A DNA stretch of 64,000 nucleotides, from assembly GCF_000411975.1 (NCBI RefSeq), contig NZ_ASXG01000014.1:21159-85158 (forward strand), read 5' to 3'. The position numbers and the translations under genes are program-made. Position 1 is the first letter of the stretch. Each line of letters starts with the position of its first letter. The notes below the pieces were generated by a model. The model saw only the letters and a program-made list of their open reading frames with translations. It ran no database searches and had not been told where the DNA came from. Positions 27,198-34,786 of this stretch are shown here, one piece after another. Origin of the DNA: Amycolatopsis orientalis DSM 43388. Its GTDB lineage: Bacteria > Actinomycetota > Actinomycetes > Mycobacteriales > Pseudonocardiaceae.

Positions 27198-27776
27198 ATG
27201 ACCACGTTCGACCTCGACCGGCAGTCCCTGCTCGTCCTCGACCCGATCGTCGCGAAGACCACCGCCGCGGACCTCGACCGGCCCACGCCGTGCGCCGGCT
27301 GGACGCTCGCGGACCTGCTTCGCCACCAAGTCAGCGAAAACCACGCCTTCGCCGAAGCCGCGCGCAACGGCTCCGCGAAGGACTGGGACCGCGGCCAACT
27401 CGGCGAAGACCCGTACGCCGCGTACGCAGCTTCAGTGACCGACTACCTCGCCGCGTATGGCGAAGCCGACGTCGCGGAGCGCCAGATCGCCATCAACACC
27501 TTCGGCACCTTCCCGGGCACCGTCGCGATCGCGATGCACCTCGTCGACACCGTCGCGCACGGCTGGGACCTCGCCAAAACCCTCGACGTCCCCTACGACC
27601 CGGTACCGGAGGCCGTGCACGCCGCGCTGCAGTTCGCGCTCATGATTCCGACCGATCCGGAGGAACGCGTCAAGCGAGGCACCTTCGCGCCGGTGGTGCC
27701 CGTCGGCGCCGACGAAAGCGAACTGGACCAGTTCCTCGGCCTGCTGGGCCGCGACCCGCGGTGGCGCGTCAGCTGA
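27198..27776 (+). CDS. TIGR03086-type DinB/mycothiol-dependent-like metal-binding protein
   Basis: 192 residues. The family start LDPIVAKTTAADLDRPTPCAGWTLADLLRHQ is plain, and HLVDTVAHGWDLAK supplies further His ligands of the DinB four-helix fold. Related proteins use mycothiol as cofactor (maleylpyruvate isomerase type) or are uncharacterised. Divergent from mocR, so probably MocR-controlled. The end overlaps the convergent zinc peptidase by eight bases. Confidence 0.87.
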   Translation: MTTFDLDRQSLLVLDPIVAKTTAADLDRPTPCAGWTLADLLRHQVSENHAFAEAARNGSAKDWDRGQLGEDPYAAYAASVTDYLAAYGEADVAERQIAINTFGTFPGTVAIAMHLVDTVAHGWDLAKTLDVPYDPVPEAVHAALQFALMIPTDPEERVKRGTFAPVVPVGADESELDQFLGLLGRDPRWRVS

Positions 27777-28668
27777 CCTGGTCCGCCGGGGCCGACCAGG
27801 TGTCGCAGGCGGCCGGACCGGCCCCGGTGTAACCGGCCTTCGCCCAGGCCAGCTGGTTCGCGCGGGTGCCGTGGTCGCCGCTGTCGTCGGCGCGGCCGTA
27901 GTCGGCGACGGCGGCGTTCGCGGTGGCCCGGCTGATCGACCCGCGATCCGCCGCGGCGTTGAGGAACAGCGCGCCGAAACAGTTCGCCTGCAACTCGATC
28001 CGGCGCACGACCGCCTTGTCCGCGTCGCTGGTCGGCTCCGGCGACCCCATCTCCGTGCTCGCCGCGTCGAGGATGCCGCTCTCGCGCTGGACGTGGTGGC
28101 CGTACTCGTGCGCGAGCGTCGCGAGGTGCCGGGCCCGGCTCAGCCCGGCGTCCGACAGCATCCACTCGGTGGGCGCGTAGATGGTGGCGTCGCCGCCGCA
28201 GTAGTACGCGACCGCTTCCTCCCGGGACGGCGCGCTGCCGCACGCGCTGGTCTTCGGCAGCGTGACCGACACCTTGACCGGCAGGTTCGGCTCGCCCGCT
28301 TTGTCCAGCGCGGGCTGCCACGCCTGTTTCAGGCAGCCCACGAGCGTCGTGTAGAAGGTCTTGAGCTGCTCCGCGTCCCGGCTGAGGTCCGGCAGGTCGC
28401 ACGACACCGGACCGAGCGCGACCCCCTTGGCCAGCAGCGGGTTGCCGCTGAGCTTGCGCACCGGTTTGGCGTCCTGGCGGTCCGGCATCGCGTCGGCGTC
28501 CGGGGCCGCGATCGCGTGCCCGGCCACCTCGTGCGGCACCGCGGCCATCAGCGCGAGCGTGGCCGCGACGATCGCCGCGGCGGCGACCGCGCCCAGCGCT
28601 CTGCCCGCTGTGCGGCGCGGGGCCCGCGGCGCCGGAGGAGGCCAGGAGCCTCCCGCGTGATACGTCAT
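27769..28668 (-). CDS. Membrane-anchored neutral zinc metallopeptidase
   Basis: 299 residues. A short Pro-rich cytoplasmic head and one membrane segment (~24-44, ALGAVAAAAIVAATLALMAA) precede an extracellular domain with the zinc motif LAHEYGHHVQRESG. Downstream, ELQANCFGALFLNAA supplies the third ligand region. Four or more cysteines (VSCDLPD, VGCLKQ, SACGSA, YYCGGD) suggest disulfides outside the membrane. It resembles YpfJ-type putative neutral zinc peptidases of unknown substrate. Confidence 0.88.
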   Translation of the reverse strand: MTYHAGGSWPPPAPRAPRRTAGRALGAVAAAAIVAATLALMAAVPHEVAGHAIAAPDADAMPDRQDAKPVRKLSGNPLLAKGVALGPVSCDLPDLSRDAEQLKTFYTTLVGCLKQAWQPALDKAGEPNLPVKVSVTLPKTSACGSAPSREEAVAYYCGGDATIYAPTEWMLSDAGLSRARHLATLAHEYGHHVQRESGILDAASTEMGSPEPTSDADKAVVRRIELQANCFGALFLNAAADRGSISRATANAAVADYGRADDSGDHGTRANQLAWAKAGYTGAGPAACDTWSAPADQVS

Positions 28669-28775
28669 TCCTCCCCCTCCCGGCCAGCATACGGAGACCG
28701 GCCGCCGTCCTGGATCACGAAACGGGAACGCCGGGCTCCTGGCCGGATCCGCGAGAGACAGCGAGACTGGACGCT

Positions 28776-30785
28776 ATGACTGTCGAAGATCCGTACCTGT
28801 GGCTGGAAGACGTGACGGGCGACGAGGCGCTCGAATGGGTCCGTTCGCGCAACGCGGAGACGCTGGACGTGCTCACCGCGAGCGAGAGGTTCGGGCAGCT
28901 GCGGGACTCGATCCGCGAGGTGCTCGACGCGGGCGGGCGGATCCCGTACGTCGTGCGCCGGGGGACGCACTACTACAACTTCTGGCAGGACGCCGACCAC
29001 CCGCGCGGCCTGTGGCGGCGCACCACGCTGGAGCAGTACCGCACCACCGAACCGGACTGGGAGATCCTGCTCGACGTCGACGCGCTCGCCGCGGCCGAGG
29101 ACGAGAACTGGGTCTGGAAGGGCGCCGCGGTGCTGCGTCCCGGGCACCGGCTCGGCCTGGTCCAGCTGTCGCGCGGCGGCGCGGACGCGACCGTCGTCCG
29201 CGAGTTCGACCTCGACGCGCACGAGTTCGTGGAGAACGGGTTCACCCTGCCGGAAGCGAAGCACCGGATCGGGTGGATCGACGCGGACCGGGTGTACCTC
29301 GGAACGGACTTCGGCCCTGGCTCGCTCACCACCTCCGGATATCCGCGGCTGGTCAAGGAATGGCGGCGCGGCACCCCGCTCGAAGACGCGGTTCTCGTCG
29401 CCGAGGGCAAGCCGGACGACGTCGCGGTGAGCGCGTACCACGATCCGACCGAGGGCTTCGAGCGCGACTTCGTGCGCCGCGCCATCGACTTCTACCGCAC
29501 CGAGTACTTCGAGCGGACCCTGTCCGGACTGACCAGACTGGACCTGCCCGAGGACGTCGAGGTGTCCGTGCACCGCGAATGGCTGCTCGTGCACCCGCGC
29601 AGCGCGTGGACCGTCGGCGGCGCCGAACACCCCGCGGGCACGCTGCTCGCGATCCGCTATGAGGCGTTCAAGTCCGGCGACCGCGAGTTCACCGCGCTGT
29701 TCACCCCGGACGCGCACACGTCGCTGGACTACTACGCCTGGACTCGCAACCACCTCCTGCTCGCGACCTTGCACGACGTCAAGTCGGAGCTGCGCGTGCT
29801 GACGCCCGGCCCGGACGGCTGGGCCGAGGCGGAACTGGGCGGCGCGCCGGAATTCGGCAGCGCGGAGATCGTCGACACCGAACCGGACGTCGACGACGAG
29901 TACCTGGTGGATTCCTCCAGCTACGTCCAGCCGTCCACGCTCACCCGCGGCGTCGTCGGCGGCGACGTCGAGGTGCTGAAGCAGGCTCCGGAGTTCTTCG
30001 ACCCGACCGGGATCGAGGTCAGCCAGTACTTCGCGACCTCGGACGACGGCACGAAGATCCCGTACTTCGTGGTCCGTCCGCCCGGCGCGGAGAACGGCCC
30101 GACGCTGCTCTACGGATACGGCGGCTTCGAGGTTTCGCTGACCCCGTCGTACGGCGGGGTGGTCGGCCGGGCCTGGCTGTCGCGCGGCGGCACGTACGTG
30201 GTCGCGAACATCCGCGGCGGCGGCGAATACGGCCCGGAATGGCACATGCAGGCAGTGAAGGAGAATCGGTACAAGGCGTACCAGGACTTCGCGGCGGTCG
30301 CGCGCGATCTCGTCTCGCGCGGCATCACGACGAAGGAACGGCTCGGCATCCAGGGCGGCAGCAACGGCGGGCTGCTGATGGGCGTCATGCTCACCAGCTA
30401 CCCGGAGCTGTTCGGCGCGATCGTGTGCCAGGTGCCGTTGCTCGACATGAAGCGCTACCACCTGTTGCCGGCCGGGGCGTCGTGGATGGCCGAATGGGGC
30501 GACCCGGACGTTCCGGAAGAGTGGGAGTACATCTCGAAGTACTCGCCGTACCAGAAGGTCTCGGCGGACGGCGACTATCCGCCGATCCTGTTCGTCACCT
30601 CCACCCGCGACGACCGCGTGCATCCCGGGCACGCGCGCAAGATGGTCGCGCGGATGCGGGAACAGGGCCACGACGTGGAGTACTTCGAGAACATCGAAGG
30701 CGGCCACGGAGCGGCGGCGGACAACGAGCAGCTCGCGTTCCGTTCCGCGGTCGCGTACGAATTCCTCTGGTCGAAGCTTTCCTAG
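28776..30785 (+). CDS. Prolyl oligopeptidase family serine peptidase
   Basis: 669 residues, the usual length for S9A enzymes. The N-terminal DPYLWLEDVTGDEALEWV is followed by a beta-propeller domain and then an alpha/beta-hydrolase domain from ~400. The catalytic triad is visible: Ser in IQGGSNGGLLMG, Asp in TSTRDDRVHPGHA and His in EGGHGAAADN. No signal peptide, so it probably acts on cytosolic peptides. It ends four bases into the convergent neighbour. Confidence 0.93.
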   Translation: MTVEDPYLWLEDVTGDEALEWVRSRNAETLDVLTASERFGQLRDSIREVLDAGGRIPYVVRRGTHYYNFWQDADHPRGLWRRTTLEQYRTTEPDWEILLDVDALAAAEDENWVWKGAAVLRPGHRLGLVQLSRGGADATVVREFDLDAHEFVENGFTLPEAKHRIGWIDADRVYLGTDFGPGSLTTSGYPRLVKEWRRGTPLEDAVLVAEGKPDDVAVSAYHDPTEGFERDFVRRAIDFYRTEYFERTLSGLTRLDLPEDVEVSVHREWLLVHPRSAWTVGGAEHPAGTLLAIRYEAFKSGDREFTALFTPDAHTSLDYYAWTRNHLLLATLHDVKSELRVLTPGPDGWAEAELGGAPEFGSAEIVDTEPDVDDEYLVDSSSYVQPSTLTRGVVGGDVEVLKQAPEFFDPTGIEVSQYFATSDDGTKIPYFVVRPPGAENGPTLLYGYGGFEVSLTPSYGGVVGRAWLSRGGTYVVANIRGGGEYGPEWHMQAVKENRYKAYQDFAAVARDLVSRGITTKERLGIQGGSNGGLLMGVMLTSYPELFGAIVCQVPLLDMKRYHLLPAGASWMAEWGDPDVPEEWEYISKYSPYQKVSADGDYPPILFVTSTRDDRVHPGHARKMVARMREQGHDVEYFENIEGGHGAAADNEQLAFRSAVAYEFLWSKLS

Positions 30786-31354
30786 ACCAGGTCCCGGGGC
30801 CGCGCCCGCACGCGCGGCCCCGGGCGGATCGACGGTCCTTTGCGGACCTCCGCGAGCGCTCGCTCGAACTGTGCCCAGGCGTCGGTGACGAACGCCAGCC
30901 ACGGCACGCCGAGCCGCCGCAACGCGCGTCCGTGGCCGACGAGCACCCCGCCGGTTTCCAGCGTCGCTCTCGCCCGCCACTTCGCCGAAGCCGCGATTCT
31001 CTGGCGCCGCAACCGATCCACGTGATAAGCCAGCCGCCGTTCCAGTCCGGCGAACACGCGCGCGGCGACCTCCGTGGTGGCCGGGTCGCGAGTGCCGTCC
31101 CGCAACGCGCGGTAGTAGCCGAGCGCGAGCACGTCGGAGATCAGCTGGCTCATCACGTCGCTTTTCCTTGACGGGCCTGCGGTTTCGAGCAGCCGGTCGA
31201 CCAGCTGCCGGTCCTCGCCCGGCGGCCGGAACCGCCGGACGCTGCGCGCCACCACCGGATCCAGCCGCACCCCGCTCCCCCACGCTGGTTGCGGCCGGAT
31301 TTTCCGCCGCCGCTCCTCCGCCTCGAACACCACACTCCAGTCCACGGCGGTCAT
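30782..31354 (-). CDS. Hypothetical protein, helical and basic
   Basis: 190 residues from ATG 31354 (MTAVDWSVVFEAEERRRKIR). I do not recognise the family. It is helix-rich, with no membrane segment or signal peptide, has clusters of Arg (LAYHVDRLRRQR, VRARPRD) and a central LISDVLALGYYRALRDG. The ribosome site is weak. It is divergent from the TetR gene at 31466 and shares the 111-base region holding the TetR palindrome, so it may be under the same control. Confidence 0.6.
   Translation of the reverse strand: MTAVDWSVVFEAEERRRKIRPQPAWGSGVRLDPVVARSVRRFRPPGEDRQLVDRLLETAGPSRKSDVMSQLISDVLALGYYRALRDGTRDPATTEVAARVFAGLERRLAYHVDRLRRQRIAASAKWRARATLETGGVLVGHGRALRRLGVPWLAFVTDAWAQFERALAEVRKGPSIRPGPRVRARPRDLV
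30793..30824. terminator. GC-rich hairpin at the convergent gene ends
   Basis: CCCGGGGCCGCG (30793-30804) pairs exactly with CGCGGCCCCGGG (30813-30824), loop of eight bases. It lies just past the prolyl oligopeptidase stop and inside the last codons of the opposing gene. It could end transcription of the plus-strand gene; there is no T-run. Confidence 0.5.
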
Positions 31355-31435
31355 GCTGCCGCCCGGATGTGCCGGTCCGGCGGGGAGGATGTGGAGATTC
31401 GGTGGAGCTGCCGGAGCGGCACGCCCTCGCTTGTC

Positions 31436-31459
31436 ACTGTACCTACTAGTATGTACAGT
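31436..31459. promoter_or_regulatory. 24-bp near-perfect palindrome upstream of tetR (31466)
   Basis: Arms ACTGTAC (31436-31442) and GTACAGT (31453-31459) flank a palindromic core TACTAGTA; only one base pair (31443/31452) breaks symmetry. It ends six bases before the ATG of the TetR gene, where it would block both promoter and ribosome access. A TetR autoregulatory operator is the simplest reading. Confidence 0.78.
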
Positions 31460-31465
31460 CAAGGC

Positions 31466-32023
31466 ATGTCCACGAGAGACCAGCTCGTCGCGAGCACTCA
31501 GGACCTGCTGTGGGAGCGGGGGTACATCGGCACCAGCCCGAAGGCCATCCAGCAGCGCGCCGGGGCCGGGCAGGGCAGCATGTACCACCACTTCGCCGGC
31601 AAGGCCGACCTGGCGCTCGCCGCGATCCGGCAGAACGCCGCCGATCTGCGCGCCTCCGCCGAGGCCGCGTTCGCCCAGGGCACGACCGCGTTCGACCGCG
31701 TTTCCGCCTATCTGCTGCGCGAACGCGACGTCCTGCGCGGCTGCCCGGTCGGCCGGCTGGCGCTGGACCCCGAGATCGTCGCGAACCTGGAATTGCGTGC
31801 GCCGCTGGAGGAAACCTTCGACTGGCTGCGCGGCCGTCTCGCCGAAGTGCTCGCCGAAGGCATCGCGAACGACGAGCTGCCGAGCGATCTCGACCCGGCG
31901 ACGACAGCGACGGCTCTGGTCGCGGTGCTGCAGGGCGGGTACGTCCTGGCCCGCTCGTCCGGCACGGCCGAGCCGTTCGACCAAGCGGTCCGCGGCGCGC
32001 TCGCGCTCCTCGGACGGCGGTGA
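31466..32023 (+). CDS. TetR/AcrR family regulator
   Basis: 185 residues from ATG 31466 (MSTRDQLVASTQDLLWERGY). The N-terminal TetR helix-turn-helix is complete (GTSPKAIQQRAGAGQGSMYHHFAGKADLALAAI). The C-terminal half is the YcdC/LmrA-like ligand domain with GCPVGRLALDPE. It leads a likely three-gene unit with a DUF4865 gene and a tautomerase. The palindrome at 31436-31459 abuts the start. The inducer is unknown. Confidence 0.92.
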   Translation: MSTRDQLVASTQDLLWERGYIGTSPKAIQQRAGAGQGSMYHHFAGKADLALAAIRQNAADLRASAEAAFAQGTTAFDRVSAYLLRERDVLRGCPVGRLALDPEIVANLELRAPLEETFDWLRGRLAEVLAEGIANDELPSDLDPATTATALVAVLQGGYVLARSSGTAEPFDQAVRGALALLGRR

Positions 32024-32028
32024 CACCG

Positions 32029-32550
32029 ATGTACGCCATGCAGTACGAAATCGAGCTGCCCGCTGGATACGACATCGAGCACCGAGTCGCGACCCGAGGC
32101 CACCGCACCGACGCGTTCCCCGGGTTGGGGCTCAAGGCGTATCTGGTGCGTGACAACCACTACGCACCGTTCTACCTGTGGACCGACACCGCCGGAATGA
32201 GCCGGTTCCTTTGGGGCGGCGGGGGTTTCGAAGGCATCGTCCAGGATTTCGGCCGGCCGCCGGTGCACCACTGGACAGTCGCTCGCTGCCTGGCCGGTCC
32301 CGCACGAGCGAGCGCCGCGAAGTTCGCGACCAAACGCGTCGGGCAGTTCGTGGACGACCTCGACCGCGAACTCGCCGAACTCGCGCAGCTGTCCCGAAAC
32401 CCGTCCGTGCATACCACCGCGCTGGCCATCGACCCGCGTCGCTGGGAAGTCGTGCGCTTCACCCTCTGGACCACCGCCCCGGCCGAGGACACCGATGTCC
32501 AGTATCGGGTGCTGCACCTGTCCCGTCCGAACCTCGACCAGCTGAACTGA
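32029..32550 (+). CDS. DUF4865 family protein
   Basis: 173 residues from ATG 32029, five bases after the tetR stop. It shows the family pattern MYAMQYEIELP, VATRGHRTDAFPGLGLKAYL, YAPFYLWTDTAGMSRFLWGGGGF and DFGRPPVHHW. No function is established; the fold may be a dimeric ferredoxin-like barrel as in small monooxygenases, but that is a guess. Genes of this type are commonly next to tautomerases and TetR regulators, as here. Confidence 0.82.
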   Translation: MYAMQYEIELPAGYDIEHRVATRGHRTDAFPGLGLKAYLVRDNHYAPFYLWTDTAGMSRFLWGGGGFEGIVQDFGRPPVHHWTVARCLAGPARASAAKFATKRVGQFVDDLDRELAELAQLSRNPSVHTTALAIDPRRWEVVRFTLWTTAPAEDTDVQYRVLHLSRPNLDQLN

Positions 32551-32561
32551 GAGGTCCCGCC

Positions 32562-32945
32562 ATGCCGCTCGTCCGCATCGACGTCCTGTCCGAACCCAAC
32601 GCCGAGCGTCTCCCCGCCATCGGCGAGGCCGTGCACCAGGCGATGACCGAAACCATCGACGTCCCCGTCGACGACCGGTTCCAGATCCTGAACAGCCACG
32701 CCGCCGGCGGATTGCGTTACGACCCAGGCTATTTCGGGGTCCGCCGCGACGACGACATCGTCTACATCGCCATCACGATGCGCGCCGGCCGCACCGACGA
32801 GCAGAAAACCGCGCTGTACCGGCGAGCGACCGAACTCATCGCCGAGGCGACCGGAATCGAACCGCGCAACGTCTTCTTCAGCCTGACGGAAAACCACGAG
32901 GTCGACTGGTCATTCGGCGACGGGGTCGCGCAAATGCTGCGCTGA
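32562..32945 (+). CDS. Tautomerase family protein
   Basis: 127 residues from ATG 32562 (GAGAGG upstream). After Met removal it would begin with Pro (MPLVRIDVL), the general base of the tautomerase superfamily. The length is about twice the 62-residue 4-OT monomer, i.e. a fused two-unit form (IGEAVHQAMTETIDVPVDDRF, then TDEQKTALYRRATELIAEATG). It probably isomerises an enol or keto acid produced or handled with the DUF4865 protein. Eleven bases separate the two genes. Confidence 0.88.
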   Translation: MPLVRIDVLSEPNAERLPAIGEAVHQAMTETIDVPVDDRFQILNSHAAGGLRYDPGYFGVRRDDDIVYIAITMRAGRTDEQKTALYRRATELIAEATGIEPRNVFFSLTENHEVDWSFGDGVAQMLR

Positions 32946-32963
32946 AGTTTCTCCGCGCGGGCG

Positions 32964-33923
32964 TCAGAGCAGGATGACGGTGCGCTCGCCGGGTGCGTCC
33001 TGGTGCGTCCAGGCCGCCTCGACCTGGTCGAGCGGGAACGGATGCGGGCGCACGGCCATGCCGCCGGCGGCGATCGCGGCGACGAGTTCGGTGAACTCTC
33101 GTTGCATGACCTGCGGCTCCACCGCGCCGAAGCCGCTGCCGAGGATCCGGAACGCGTTGGAGCGCAGCGCGTGCCCGGACAGGGTGATCGAGTCTCCGCC
33201 CATGCCGCCGATCTGCACCCAGTCGAGCAAGCGGGTGTGCTGGGTACGCGCGCCGAGGACAGCGCGCATGGCGAGTTCGGTGGGCGGCCCCCACACGTAG
33301 TCCAGGACCACGTCCACCTCCGCGGCGGCTTCGGCGAGCGCGACCGCGGTGGCGTCCTCGTCGGGCACGAGCTGGACGACGGCGTCCGCACCCTCGCCCT
33401 TGAGTTCGTCGAGGCGGGCACGGTTGCGTCCGGCGGCGACCACCCGCTCCGCGCCGAGGTGCTTGGCGACCTTGACGGCCGTCGAGCCGGCGTTGCCGGT
33501 CGCGCCGTGCACCAGGACCGACTGCCCGGCCTGGAACGGGACGCGCGTGCGCAGCGCGGTCCACGAGGACAGCGCGGGGTTCATGGTGGCGGCCAGGAGT
33601 GCGGGATCGGTTCCGTCCGGGACCGGGATGACGGCGGCCGGATCGACGACGATGCGCTCGGCCAGCGTGCCGGCGCCCATGAGCATGACGTAGCCGAGGC
33701 TGCCGTCCGGCCGTCGGACGACCGCGTCCGCACCCGCCAGCGCGGGCAGGGTCCGCGGACTCGTGTAGTGCTTTCCGGCGGCGATCCCGCGGGTGGCGGG
33801 GTGCACGCCGACGGCGAGGACGTCCACCGTCTCCTGGCCGTCGGCGGCCTCGGGAGCAGGGACGGAGCGGTAGTGCGGCGGCTCGTCGAAGGACTCCACG
33901 AGCGCGGCGTTGATCATGGACAT
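32964..33923 (-). CDS. Zinc-independent quinone oxidoreductase (MDR family)
   Basis: 319 residues. GroES-like N-domain lacking zinc-ligand cysteines, then a Rossmann domain with VHGATGNAGSTAVKVAKHLGAERVVAAGRN. The cofactor loop AGRNR suggests NADPH. Members reduce quinones or alpha,beta-unsaturated carbonyls. It is divergent from a TetR gene across ~140 bases containing a clear inverted repeat, so it is probably that regulator's target. Confidence 0.87.
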   Translation of the reverse strand: MSMINAALVESFDEPPHYRSVPAPEAADGQETVDVLAVGVHPATRGIAAGKHYTSPRTLPALAGADAVVRRPDGSLGYVMLMGAGTLAERIVVDPAAVIPVPDGTDPALLAATMNPALSSWTALRTRVPFQAGQSVLVHGATGNAGSTAVKVAKHLGAERVVAAGRNRARLDELKGEGADAVVQLVPDEDATAVALAEAAAEVDVVLDYVWGPPTELAMRAVLGARTQHTRLLDWVQIGGMGGDSITLSGHALRSNAFRILGSGFGAVEPQVMQREFTELVAAIAAGGMAVRPHPFPLDQVEAAWTHQDAPGERTVILL

Positions 33924-33963
33924 GGGTGCCTCCTTTAGCGGTCTCAGGTTTTAGAAACGGTTC

Positions 33964-34006
33964 CGTATCTTATAGCACTGAGCTTAGGACGGCGGGTTAA
34001 GATACG
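33964..34006. promoter_or_regulatory. Split inverted repeat between quinone oxidoreductase and tetR
   Basis: CGTATCTTA (33964-33972) and TAAGATACG (33998-34006) are exact inverted copies with a 25-base spacer. Another small palindrome (ACGG-TT-CCGT, 33957-33966) overlaps the left arm. Located in the shared divergent promoter, it is a likely TetR operator region. Confidence 0.68.
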
Positions 34007-34065
34007 CAAGCGGGTCTAACCGCATGGGTGAACACGGCGGGAACGGGCAACCGGAGAGGACAGTG

Positions 34066-34689
34066 GTGAGCGAGCGGGACCAAGCAGAGGGCACTCCCAC
34101 CCGGCGCAGGGGTGCCGCGCTGGAGAGCGCGCTCATCGATGCCGCCTGGGAGATTCTCGTCGAGCAGGGCTACCACGGTTTCACCTACGAGGCGATCGCC
34201 GCGCGCGCGGGAACCAGCAAGCCGGTGCTCTACCGGCGCTGGCCGCGGCGCGAGGACCTCCTCATCGCCACGCTCACCCGGCACTGGCGTCCCCTCGATC
34301 TTCCGGACACCGGCAGCCTGCGCCAGGACGCGCTCGCCCTCCTGCGCACGATCAACGCCGAGCGGGACCGCACCGTGGTGCTTCTGCACCTCCAACTGGC
34401 GGACTACTTCCGCGAAACCGGCACCAGCTTCAACGACCTGCGCAGCCGGATCCGGCTCGCGGACCAGCCGGCGCCCTTCGCGACGCTTGTCGCCCGCGCC
34501 GTCGAGCGCGGCGAGCTGACCGAGGCACCGCGGTCCGAACGCGTGGTGAACCTGCCCTTCGACCTGGTGCGCCACGACATGCTGATGACCATGGGCGCGG
34601 TGCCGGACGCGTCGATCGTCGAAATCGTGGACCAGGTGTGGCTGCCGCTGCTGGGCCTGAATCCGCCTGGCAGGCAAGGAGAACTCTGA
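34066..34689 (+). CDS. TetR/AcrR family regulator
   Basis: 207 residues from GTG 34066, chosen because GGAGAGG lies six bases upstream; ATG 34024 would add 14 residues without a ribosome site. The helix-turn-helix is GFTYEAIAARAGTSKPVLYRRW; the C-terminal domain contains VNLPFDLVRHDMLMTMG. Divergent from the oxidoreductase gene and followed by a strong bidirectional terminator. The ligand is unknown. Confidence 0.88.
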   Translation: MSERDQAEGTPTRRRGAALESALIDAAWEILVEQGYHGFTYEAIAARAGTSKPVLYRRWPRREDLLIATLTRHWRPLDLPDTGSLRQDALALLRTINAERDRTVVLLHLQLADYFRETGTSFNDLRSRIRLADQPAPFATLVARAVERGELTEAPRSERVVNLPFDLVRHDMLMTMGAVPDASIVEIVDQVWLPLLGLNPPGRQGEL

Positions 34690-34742
34690 GCGGCAGTTTT
34701 CCGCGGTGCCTTCCTGAGCTTCAGGCGGACCCTGAAACCGAG

Positions 34743-34773
34743 AAAGGGGGCGCGGCATCGCCGCGCCCCCTTT
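34743..34773. terminator. Bidirectional intrinsic terminator between tetR and nrdJ
   Basis: AAAGGGGGCGCGGC pairs perfectly with GCCGCGCCCCCTTT around the loop ATC. The A-run on one side and T-run on the other make it functional in both directions, serving the TetR gene and the nrdR-nrdJ transcript. Confidence 0.9.
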
Positions 34774-34786
34774 GCTCAAGGATGGA

